This document shows, in pieces, positions 1 to 4,891 of a DNA stretch of 6,321 nt; position 1 is the stretch's first letter; each line of letters starts with the position of its first letter. Both the position numbers and the translations under genes were made by a program. Where the stretch lies: assembly GCA_944351315.1 (NCBI GenBank), contig CALVPL010000025.1, positions 1 through 6,321 of the forward strand, given 5' to 3'. The notes beneath the pieces were generated by a model. It worked only from the letters and a program-made list of their open reading frames with translations, did not search any database and was not told where the DNA came from. This DNA comes from an uncultured Bacilli bacterium. GTDB taxonomy: Bacteria; Bacillota_I; Bacilli_A; RF39; UBA660.

Positions 1-9
1 TTGGGTATT

Positions 10-16
10 CCTCCTT
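10..16 (-). promoter_or_regulatory. Strong Shine-Dalgarno for a gene starting just beyond the left edge
   Basis: On the minus strand, AAGGAGG lies 6 nt after the CCA end of the tRNA and is followed by nine bases to the window edge. This is a near-perfect ribosome binding site, and a start codon at or just past position 1 would have normal spacing. No terminator is visible between it and the tRNA, so the tRNA transcript probably continues into that gene. The gene itself cannot be seen. Confidence 0.5.
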
Positions 17-22
17 AAATAA

Positions 23-111
23 TGGTGCCCGAGGCCGGACTTGAACCGGCACGAGTTATTACACCCGCAGGATTTTAAGTCCTGTGCGTCTACCTATTCC
101 GCCACTCGGGC
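23..111 (-). tRNA. tRNA-Leu (anticodon UAA)
   Basis: The minus strand folds as a class II tRNA of 89 nt including an encoded CCA. The acceptor stem is GCCCGAG (111-105) paired with CTCGGGC (33-27), followed by A and CCA. The anticodon stem CAGGA/TCCTG encloses the loop CTTAAAA, whose central triplet (77-75) is UAA, which decodes UUA. The long variable arm (stem CGGGT/ACTCG) and the T arm GCCGG-TTCAAGT-CCGGC are those of a leucine tRNA. The D arm keeps GG in its loop region. All canonical parts are present, so it should be functional. Confidence 0.97.
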
Positions 112-119
112 AGGCACTT

Positions 120-135
120 GTCTTATCACTAAGAC
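120..135 (-). other. Hairpin in the 5' leader of pre-tRNA-Leu
   Basis: The minus strand reads GTCTTA-GTGA-TAAGAC, a perfect 6-bp stem closed by a GNRA-type tetraloop. It begins at the transcription start predicted from the -10 box (about position 135) and ends 8 nt before the mature tRNA 5' end. The leader that RNase P removes would therefore be mostly this hairpin. A role in transcript stability or processing is inference. Confidence 0.5.
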
Positions 136-141
136 TTCTTC

Positions 142-170
142 ATTATAATATGTAAAATAAAAATAATCAA
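142..170 (-). promoter_or_regulatory. Promoter of tRNA-Leu
   Basis: On the minus strand a -35 box TTGATT (170-165) lies 17 bp from a perfect -10 box TATAAT (147-142). This predicts a start at about 135, 24 nt before the mature tRNA. It is a vegetative-sigma promoter of good quality and shows that the tRNA has its own promoter although it follows the S1-domain gene on the same strand. Confidence 0.75.
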
Positions 171-201
171 GTATTTTTTACCGTTTCTAAACAAAAAAAC
201 G

Positions 202-558
202 TTATTTTTCCGATTTTATTTCTATATTATATTCTTTTATCTTTTCATTCATCCAAATCGGAAGCTGTTTTTTTAACGGAGCAAACCCATGATCGATTAA
301 GGAATCCTTTCTACGAGCATACTCTGTATTCTTAATACTACACTTTAATTTTTTAGCATTTTCATCCACTTCTAAAACAATGCAAGGAACTTGATCATTT
401 AATGCAGCATAATCTTCAACATTTTTAACAAATTGATCACTTAATTCGGAAATATGAATCAAACCAGTATACTCATCTTCAAAAGCCAAAAAAATCCCGT
501 ATTTTTCAAAACCAGTAACTATCCCTATAACTCGATCTCCTTTTTTATAATTCTTCAT
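202..558 (-). CDS. yugI: S1-domain RNA-binding protein, YugI/CvfD (general stress protein 13) type
   Basis: A small cytoplasmic protein with one S1 (OB-fold) RNA-binding domain at about residues 3-76, including the typical strand motif GLIHISEL (32-39). After it comes the short tail GFAPLKKQLPIWM (91-103), which marks the YugI/CvfD family, where S1-domain proteins associate with ribosomes or RNA and, in streptococci, affect expression after transcription. I chose ATG at 558 (118 aa). A GTG at 570 would add MVKK, but GGTGA directly upstream of 558 is better read as the ribosome binding site. It is divergent from the NifU-like gene and has its own promoter. No clear terminator follows before the tRNA promoter. 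The paralogous YabR family is the main alternative name. The domain call is firm and the exact orthology moderate. Confidence 0.82.
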   Translation of the reverse strand: MKNYKKGDRVIGIVTGFEKYGIFLAFEDEYTGLIHISELSDQFVKNVEDYAALNDQVPCIVLEVDENAKKLKCSIKNTEYARRKDSLIDHGFAPLKKQLPIWMNEKIKEYNIEIKSEK

Positions 559-578
559 TTTCTTCACCACGTATACTT

Positions 579-607
579 ATTATAAATGATTTTTCTTTAC
601 TTGTTAA
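579..607 (-). promoter_or_regulatory. Promoter of the S1-domain gene
   Basis: On the minus strand, -35 TTAACA (607-602, five of six consensus bases) lies 17 bp from -10 TATAAT (584-579). The predicted start is near 572, giving a leader of only about 14 nt before ATG 558. Its -35 box abuts the -35 box of the opposite promoter without a gap. Confidence 0.7.
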
Positions 608-624
608 GATAGAAATTTTATAAT
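596..624 (+). promoter_or_regulatory. Promoter of the NifU-like gene
   Basis: -35 TTTACT (596-601, four of six) lies 17 bp from a perfect -10 TATAAT (619-624). The predicted start is at about 631, the first base of the Shine-Dalgarno GAGGTGA, so the leader would be about 12 nt. It is back to back with the minus-strand promoter, and the two -35 boxes are adjacent. Confidence 0.65.
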
Positions 625-642
625 ACAAATGAGGTGAACAAA

Positions 643-867
643 TTGGAAGAAAAAATCAAAGAAAAAATCGACGACATTCGTGTTTTTTTAAACATTGAAG
701 GAGGAGACATAGAATATATCAAATATGAAGATGGATATGTTTATGTAAAACTTTTAGGTGCATGTGCAAATTGTAGTTACATAGATGTTACCATAAAAGA
801 TACAATAGAAAGCTATTTACAAGAAGAAATACCAGAAATTAAAGGAGTTATAAACGTTGAATTATAA
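643..867 (+). CDS. NifU C-terminal-domain Fe-S scaffold protein (YutI-like)
   Basis: A 74-residue protein consisting only of the NifU C-terminal (Nfu) domain, which binds a Fe-S cluster between subunits and delivers it to target proteins. The family features visible are the N-terminal helix, the GGDIEYI strand and the cluster motif GACANC with Cys41 and Cys44, at the place where most members have GACxxCP. The proline is replaced by Ser-Tyr. I take TTG 643 as the start: GAGGTGA (631-637) is a near-perfect ribosome binding site 5 nt upstream, and the alternative GTG at 634 lies inside that site. Single-domain Nfu proteins such as B. subtilis YutI have this length. The stop codon lies inside its own terminator stem, and the last 6 bp overlap the convergent yutH-like gene. 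Confidence 0.88.
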   Translation: MEEKIKEKIDDIRVFLNIEGGDIEYIKYEDGYVYVKLLGACANCSYIDVTIKDTIESYLQEEIPEIKGVINVEL

Positions 868-877
868 CTCTTTTTTT
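845..877 (+). terminator. Terminator of the NifU-like gene, inside two convergent coding ends
   Basis: Perfect 9-bp stem GAGTTATAA (845-853) / TTATAACTC (862-870) with an 8-nt loop, then seven T (871-877). This is a classical intrinsic terminator for plus-strand transcription. The stem contains the last codons and stop of the NifU-like gene and also the last codons and stop of the convergent yutH-like gene. On the minus strand the U-tract is poor, so it should work mainly in one direction. Confidence 0.85.
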
Positions 878-1788
878 ATAATCCAATCAACCGGTTCAAG
901 TGGAACATATTCCCGAATTAAAAGCCAAGCTTTTTTTAAAAAAACTTCTTGTTTAGAAATAGCATCAATAATGGGCAGCAAAACTTCTTCCGATTCATCT
1001 TCATTTATTATTTTTTCATGCAAATCAAAATAATAGGAAGGATATAAAAGCCGAGCATAAAGCATACTTAAATTATAAAGATCCGGCCGTCTCAAATCAA
1101 TATAAGCTTTCAATTCGATTAATGGCAATTCCTCTTCTTGAAAAACCATATTTTTTAAATATTCTGCCACATCTCGAACTTCCAAATCAAAAATAAAACT
1201 TAAAGGATTATCATAATTCAAACGATAATTAGGAAAACCAACTCGTCTATGTGATAAAACAATAGGTGAATTAGGAATTTTAATCGTTCTAGTAACATGA
1301 TTAGCATAACTAATAGCATTCTCAGCCAAGCCGACAAAATAACTAAAACTATTCACAATAATTGGATATTTTTTTCCCATTTCAGAAACTTGATATTCCA
1401 AATAATCAACTTTTTGACTCCACAACCTTCCCCATTCATTCCGATACAAATTATTTCTTTTCGAATTTAACACTACACTTTTATTTCTTTCCAACATATC
1501 TACTAGATTGTATTCATGTAAAGGATTATCTACTTCAATTAAAACATAAGCTTCATTATTAATCTCTGTTAAATAATTCCCATAAACATTAACAATAAAA
1601 GGTAAAATAGGTATTTTTTTTTGTTCCAATTCTCTAATCACTTCTAAAAGATCTTGATACTCCTCTTGATTTCTTCTAACTTTAGTAAAATAATAAGTTT
1701 TTTGATTCCATTCAAAAACAGAATATTCTTTATATTCTTTAATTTGATCTACTTGAATATGATAAGCATATAAAATATTCTCTTTCAT
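862..1788 (-). CDS. yutH: YutH-like spore coat-associated protein (CotS/YsxE kinase-like fold)
   Basis: About 308 aa and soluble, related to the bacterial spore kinase-like (CotS/YsxE/YutH) branch of the aminoglycoside-phosphotransferase fold. Visible signs are a small N-lobe; the segment VDYLEYQVSEMGKKYP followed by YFVGLAENAISY; a catalytic-loop-like LSHRRVG (178-184); FIFDLEVRDVAEYL (198-211) in the place of the metal-binding Asp segment; and LLYPSYYF (247-254) near the end, as in CotS/YsxE. The HxD motif reads H-R-R, so the catalytic Asp appears lost and the protein may be a pseudokinase. I chose ATG 1788. The reading frame extends to TTG 1836, but that part lies inside the upstream terminator hairpin and has no ribosome binding site. 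No Shine-Dalgarno precedes 1788 either. It overlaps the convergent NifU-like gene by 6 bp. Confidence 0.72.
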   Translation of the reverse strand: MKENILYAYHIQVDQIKEYKEYSVFEWNQKTYYFTKVRRNQEEYQDLLEVIRELEQKKIPILPFIVNVYGNYLTEINNEAYVLIEVDNPLHEYNLVDMLERNKSVVLNSKRNNLYRNEWGRLWSQKVDYLEYQVSEMGKKYPIIVNSFSYFVGLAENAISYANHVTRTIKIPNSPIVLSHRRVGFPNYRLNYDNPLSFIFDLEVRDVAEYLKNMVFQEEELPLIELKAYIDLRRPDLYNLSMLYARLLYPSYYFDLHEKIINEDESEEVLLPIIDAISKQEVFLKKAWLLIREYVPLEPVDWIIKKEL

Positions 1789-1794
1789 AGTATG

Positions 1795-1809
1795 ATTATA
1801 TGAAAAAAA
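1795..1809 (-). promoter_or_regulatory. CATATAAT element after a T7 tract, candidate promoter of yutH-like gene
   Basis: On the minus strand, seven T (1809-1803, the U-tract of the preceding terminator) are followed by CATATAAT (1802-1795), 6 nt before ATG 1788. It can be read as a vegetative -10 TATAAT or as a sigma-E-type -10 (consensus near CATACAnT, seven of eight here). No good vegetative -35 is present. AAATACT about 13 bp upstream is a loose match to the sigma-E -35. Either reading puts the start at or beside the ATG. The same element precedes yunB at 4853-4867. Confidence 0.45.
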
Positions 1810-1830
1810 CTCAAGAGTATTTCTTGAGTT
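1803..1830 (-). terminator. Terminator of the two-gene unknown operon
   Basis: On the minus strand, AACTCAAGA (1830-1822) pairs perfectly over 9 bp with TCTTGAGTT (1816-1808) around a 5-nt loop, followed by a run of T to 1803. The stem overlaps the stop codon of the coiled-coil protein gene, so termination follows translation end immediately. This is a strong intrinsic terminator and argues against the downstream yutH-like gene being read from the same promoter. Confidence 0.88.
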
Positions 1831-2602
1831 ATGCAATTTTCAAATTTAAAGTTGGTCCCTCAGCAACTTGAGTCATTTCACTAGTGTCCACTACAGAATT
1901 GACAGGCGAAACACCAGGATTTGAAACATTCATCTCAGCTGAGTTCATTTTTTTTTTAGAAATCAATTCATTAGTCAAAGTAATAATTTTATTATTATAT
2001 TCACTAGTTATTTCTGCAATTCTTTTATTAACCATTTTTATTTCTTCATCAATTTTTTTGCTCATTTCAACATTTAATTGCATTACTTCACGAGTAATTC
2101 TATCGCTATCTTCAGTAGATTGAGCTCCCATCATATTGACATCTGAAGATACTTCTGGTGCAGGAGTTTCCATAACAACAGGTTGTGGTGCCGAAACAGC
2201 TGCAACATCGTTCTCAATTCCCATAACCGGTTGAGTATTCATTTCTATAGGATTTACTACAGGTGCACTTTCTTCTGGAACCACACCAGGCATGCTAACA
2301 GCTGCAGGCACTCCCATATCAACAACCGGATTAGCATCCATAACAGGTGCATCTGGAATTGGATTGTTCATAGCATTTTGTACAACTGGAGTATCTTGAA
2401 CAGCAGGAGTTGCTTGAGCAACTGCAGGCTCTTGTACAGTTGGTTGTACTGAAGATTCTACTTGAGCACTTAAATAAGGTTGAATTTTAGCTTGAAAATT
2501 TGTTTTACAAGAAGTCATTTGAGTACTATTTAACGCTAGTTGTTTTCCATTCGATAAAGCTTTTTTTAATACTTCTTTATTTATATACTTTACTTGTGTC
2601 AT
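1829..2602 (-). CDS. Uncharacterised protein with Pro/Val/Ala-rich linker and coiled coil
   Basis: I do not recognise this 257-aa protein. A short lysine-containing N-terminal region (1-47) is followed by a long low-complexity stretch rich in Pro, Val, Ala, Gln and Met (about 48-155) with VQ, PVV and PAPEV-like repeats. Next comes a predicted coiled coil or long helix (about 166-218), then a short variable tail ending NLKIA. There is no signal peptide or membrane segment, so it is probably cytoplasmic, with a flexible spacer joining an N-terminal patch to an oligomerising helix. Its ATG overlaps the stop of the preceding gene in TAATG. A Shine-Dalgarno (GGTGGGTGA) lies within the end of that gene, so the two are translationally coupled. 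The biased composition makes homology by eye unreliable. Confidence 0.75.
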   Translation of the reverse strand: MTQVKYINKEVLKKALSNGKQLALNSTQMTSCKTNFQAKIQPYLSAQVESSVQPTVQEPAVAQATPAVQDTPVVQNAMNNPIPDAPVMDANPVVDMGVPAAVSMPGVVPEESAPVVNPIEMNTQPVMGIENDVAAVSAPQPVVMETPAPEVSSDVNMMGAQSTEDSDRITREVMQLNVEMSKKIDEEIKMVNKRIAEITSEYNNKIITLTNELISKKKMNSAEMNVSNPGVSPVNSVVDTSEMTQVAEGPTLNLKIA

Positions 2603-2883
2603 TATGCTTCACCCACCACTTCAAATTGATTTTTTATAATATCTATAATAACTTTCTTAATTTCATTCCAAGCCGCTTCATCTAAAATAGGTTGATATAG
2701 CCCATCCTTCTCCCAATAAAACTCTAAAACATTATTTCCATTATTTAATTGATTGCTATCCACAACTAAAATTGGAACATTTTTTATGTTTGGCAAACTA
2801 TCTTCCACACTGACAAAATGACAAATCACATTCTTTTCTTCTTTTTCTCCATTCGGATTTTCTAAAGTAATTTTTTCAATCAT
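2602..2883 (-). CDS. Uncharacterised 93-aa cytoplasmic protein
   Basis: Small acidic protein without signal peptide or membrane segment. The N-terminus looks like beta strands (IEKITLENPNGEKEEKN, then ICHFV and VPILVVDS), followed by an aromatic turn (EFYWEKDGLYQPIL, 54-67) and a C-terminal helix (WNEIKKVIIDIIKNQF, 72-87). I do not recognise a family. ATG 2883 has an AGAGGG ribosome binding site and an extended -10 promoter upstream. It is the first gene of a two-gene operon and shares TAATG with the Pro/Val-rich coiled-coil gene, so the two products probably act together or are needed in fixed ratio. The operon ends in a strong terminator. Confidence 0.72.
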   Translation of the reverse strand: MIEKITLENPNGEKEEKNVICHFVSVEDSLPNIKNVPILVVDSNQLNNGNNVLEFYWEKDGLYQPILDEAAWNEIKKVIIDIIKNQFEVVGEA

Positions 2884-2907
2884 TTGTAATCCCTCTATTC
2901 TGAAATG

Positions 2908-2936
2908 ATTATAACAAATTTAAAAAAAATAAGCAA
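2908..2936 (-). promoter_or_regulatory. Extended -10 promoter of the two-gene unknown operon
   Basis: On the minus strand TGTTATAAT (2916-2908) is an extended -10 with a perfect TATAAT. A partial -35 TTGCTT (2936-2931) lies 17 bp upstream. The predicted start is near 2901, giving an 18-nt leader that contains the AGAGGG ribosome binding site. Confidence 0.65.
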
Positions 2937-2954
2937 CAATTAATACTCATTTTT

Positions 2955-3245
2955 TTATGAATTCCATTCATTTACCTTACTCAATATAAAATAACGACAA
3001 TTAGGTGCACAATATTCTTTTAAATAATCATCGACATGATCAATATCATTAATTTCTTTAAAATTTTTATTAGTTTTACTATTAAAGCCTTTTAAACGAA
3101 GTTTTCCATATGCCCAATCACCAACGATATAATCAAAATCGTCAAAATAATCGGTAATTTTTTTTTCTAACTCTTCTTCTTCAATAGCATCCTTTTCATT
3201 TTTCATAATTAAATATTTTTGATCATGAATCACAATATATTTCAT
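2955..3245 (-). CDS. yutD: YutD-family protein (DUF1027)
   Basis: A 96-aa cytoplasmic protein of the YutD family, conserved in Bacilli; its biochemical role is not known to me. The family signatures are clear: DYIVGDWAYGKLRLKGF (38-54) and, near the end, YLKEYCAPNCRYFIL (74-88) with its two cysteines. Length fits the family core, without the longer C-terminal tail some members have. ATG 3245 is preceded by GGGGGT 4 nt upstream. It starts 13 bp after the stop of the tail-anchored unknown gene and has no promoter of its own in that gap, so the two form an operon. In B. subtilis yutD lies in the region that also carries yutH and yunB, matching the neighbours here. Confidence 0.88.
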   Translation of the reverse strand: MKYIVIHDQKYLIMKNEKDAIEEEELEKKITDYFDDFDYIVGDWAYGKLRLKGFNSKTNKNFKEINDIDHVDDYLKEYCAPNCRYFILSKVNEWNS

Positions 3246-3258
3246 AATACCCCCATCT

Positions 3259-4083
3259 CTAAAAATAATTTAAGGCAATTAAAGCCACCACAAATAAAGC
3301 TGTTGCTGCAATACTTGCAAACAAAAGAAAATCTACATAACCATTCCCAGTCGTAATTTTATTTCCATATCTTTTATAATAATTCACGGCTTTTTCTAGT
3401 AACTCTTTACTGTTAGAAAGAGAAGAATCCACTCGAAAAAAACGATAAATTTGATCATTCACAGCTTTTAAATCAAAATCATTTAAATTATTGATTTGTT
3501 CCAAATTATATCCTAAAAGCAAATAAGCATCCTGTACAAGAAAATCTCTTCTCACGGGTTGCAATGTAAAATTATGATTTACTTCAAATAGTTTACTTTG
3601 CAAATAACCATTAATTTCATTAGGATTTGTTGCATAAGCATTAATGGCTTCTGTTTTCTCCAAATTCTCTGGAATGTATAAATATTTTTTAAATGAAATC
3701 AAATCATCCATAGAAAGATTCATATTTTTTTGTTTAAAACAATACATATCGATCAAATATTTCTGAATTTTAATAAAAGCACTATTTGGTCTTTTTTGTT
3801 GTCGTTTTTCTTCTTCAAATTGCAAAAATTGATTTTTAAAATCGATCAACGAATCAATTGGAAATCCATATTTAGTAATATTATTATCAAATCCCCCCAT
3901 CATATGTTCATTATGCGTAATATATGGATTTAAAATATCAAGTTCACCATATATATACACAAGAGTTCTAATAACTACGACTGTAAATTCTTCAAAATTC
4001 GAATTATCCTTTTGATCTTTATATTTTAAATACATTTCAATCGCATGGGATAATACTGGATTAATAAATGGTTGTCCAATCAT
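3259..4083 (-). CDS. Uncharacterised protein with C-terminal membrane anchor, operon with yutD
   Basis: A 274-aa protein I do not recognise. Residues 1-248 are soluble-looking, mostly helical and rich in Asn, Lys, Tyr and Phe, with no signal peptide. One hydrophobic helix (about 250-271, rich in Ala, Leu, Phe, Val) sits at the very C-terminus and leaves only a few residues beyond it. This is tail-anchored topology, with the bulk probably in the cytoplasm (inference). An HNEHMMGG segment (57-64) and an LQPVRRDFLVQDAYLLLGYNL segment (174-194) stand out as possible conserved patches. ATG 4083 has an AGGGTGA ribosome binding site at 7 nt. The gene leads an operon with yutD and follows yunB by only 35 bp without an intervening terminator. 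Confidence 0.75.
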   Translation of the reverse strand: MIGQPFINPVLSHAIEMYLKYKDQKDNSNFEEFTVVVIRTLVYIYGELDILNPYITHNEHMMGGFDNNITKYGFPIDSLIDFKNQFLQFEEEKRQQKRPNSAFIKIQKYLIDMYCFKQKNMNLSMDDLISFKKYLYIPENLEKTEAINAYATNPNEINGYLQSKLFEVNHNFTLQPVRRDFLVQDAYLLLGYNLEQINNLNDFDLKAVNDQIYRFFRVDSSLSNSKELLEKAVNYYKRYGNKITTGNGYVDFLLFASIAATALFVVALIALNYF

Positions 4084-4103
4084 GTATTCGTCACCCTATT
4101 GTA

Positions 4104-4112
4104 AGTATAACA
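4104..4112 (-). promoter_or_regulatory. Extended -10 promoter of the tail-anchored gene and yutD
   Basis: The minus strand reads TGTTATACT: a TGn extension plus TATACT (4109-4104). No good -35 is visible, which is usual for extended -10 promoters. The predicted start is near 4097, at the first base of the ribosome binding site AGGGTGA, giving a leader of about 14 nt. It lies in the 35-bp gap after yunB, so the operon may also receive read-through from yunB. Confidence 0.5.
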
Positions 4113-4118
4113 CAAAAA

Positions 4119-4847
4119 TTATTTAAAAGGAAGTTCAAAGAATGCACTCTGGCTTTCAAAAGCTTTATTATACCATTCGGGAACTTGACCTTGAATTAAT
4201 TTAGAATCAATTAACAATTCATATTTTTTTTGATGTTCTTCTTTTGTTACAGGTAAAAGCACTTCATAAGATATAGAAATACTTAAATAAACCTCAATCA
4301 TAGCATTATTAATTCCATAATTTGTAAGGCGAGTTCGTACATTAGTAAATACCGAATCTATAAAACGAATAGTAACGGGTATTTTCGGGCCAAGATTCAC
4401 TAAAAAAGGTGAATCTGTTACCAAACCTAAAGGCATTTCCAAAATTAAAGTATCTTCACTATCACTTAAAAAATCGCGATTACTATATGGAATCGTCTGT
4501 TGTTGACTACTTTTTTTTAAAGATTTTTGAATATATTCAGTCAATTGAGAAGCTAAAGAATAAATTTTTTCCATTTGATAATCCACACTTTGAATTTCAC
4601 CTTGATCGTTTAACACAACTTCTAAAAACTCTTGATATTCTTGACTTTCATCCAAAAAAATTTGAAAATCACTCGCTACATCATCTACATATTTATCCAG
4701 ATTTTTTTGAGCAATATAAATCAATTTAGAAGACACATTACGATTAAACCACTGAAAAAGCAACAAAAAGCCAATCATTATACTTAAGATAATGAAAAAG
4801 ATTTTTTTATTTCGAAACATACTCGGTAATAAATAAAATTTTCTCAT
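4119..4847 (-). CDS. yunB: YunB-family sporulation protein
   Basis: A 242-aa membrane-anchored protein. A basic N-terminus is followed by one transmembrane helix (about 15-34), then an extracytoplasmic domain. Family motifs are visible in order: LEMPLGLVTDSPFLVNLGPKIPV (136-158), a shared start with other spore-envelope proteins; YGINNAMIEVYL (177-188), where B. subtilis-type members have GINQT plus a His; and a final LIQGQVPEWY (217-226). In B. subtilis yunB is a mother-cell gene of the sigma-E regulon needed for proper spore formation. ATG 4847 starts the frame just before the membrane helix but has no Shine-Dalgarno; a CATATGAT box ends 5 nt upstream. The length matches the family. A terminator separates it from the upstream gene. 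Confidence 0.85.
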   Translation of the reverse strand: MRKFYLLPSMFRNKKIFFIILSIMIGFLLLFQWFNRNVSSKLIYIAQKNLDKYVDDVASDFQIFLDESQEYQEFLEVVLNDQGEIQSVDYQMEKIYSLASQLTEYIQKSLKKSSQQQTIPYSNRDFLSDSEDTLILEMPLGLVTDSPFLVNLGPKIPVTIRFIDSVFTNVRTRLTNYGINNAMIEVYLSISISYEVLLPVTKEEHQKKYELLIDSKLIQGQVPEWYNKAFESQSAFFELPFK

Positions 4848-4852
4848 ATAAA

Positions 4853-4867
4853 ATCATATGAAAAAAA
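4853..4867 (-). promoter_or_regulatory. CATATGAT element after a T7 tract, candidate promoter of yunB
   Basis: On the minus strand, seven T (4867-4861, the U-tract of the upstream terminator) are followed by CATATGAT (4860-4853), 5 nt before ATG 4847. The arrangement matches that upstream of the yutH-like gene in 14 of 15 bases. CATATGAT resembles a sigma-E -10 box, which would agree with the known control of yunB in B. subtilis. A matching -35 at proper distance is not evident. The start would fall at or next to the ATG, so the message could be leaderless. Confidence 0.45.
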
Positions 4868-4890
4868 GATAATATTTTTTATTATCTTTT
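4861..4890 (-). terminator. Terminator of the acidic coiled-coil gene
   Basis: Minus strand: AAAAGATAATA (4890-4880) pairs with TATTATCTTTT around a short A-rich loop, with the 3' arm running into a seven-T tract ending at 4861. The stem is AT-rich but perfectly complementary and starts one base after the stop codon. The opposite strand has a shorter T run, so it is mainly a minus-strand terminator. Confidence 0.75.
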
Positions 4891-4891
4891 A

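Noticed and set aside
193..220. T-rich end of the S1-domain gene as a terminator
   Set aside because: There is a T7 run on the minus strand but no convincing stem precedes it.
634..642. GTG at 634 as start of the NifU-like protein
   Set aside because: It lies inside the Shine-Dalgarno GAGGTGA. TTG at 643 has correct spacing from that site.
1789..1836. N-terminal extension of the yutH-like protein from TTG 1836
   Set aside because: These 16 codons are the terminator hairpin and U-tract of the upstream operon, with no ribosome binding site.
1884..2452. Open frames on the plus strand opposite the Pro/Val-rich gene
   Set aside because: They are antisense shadows of low-complexity coding sequence, without ribosome sites or protein-like composition.
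2922..2957. Possible terminator after yutD
   Set aside because: A7TGAG can pair with CTTATTTTTTT over 11 bp with one wobble, but nearly all pairs are A-T, the T run is consumed by the stem, and the region overlaps the next promoter. The support is too weak.
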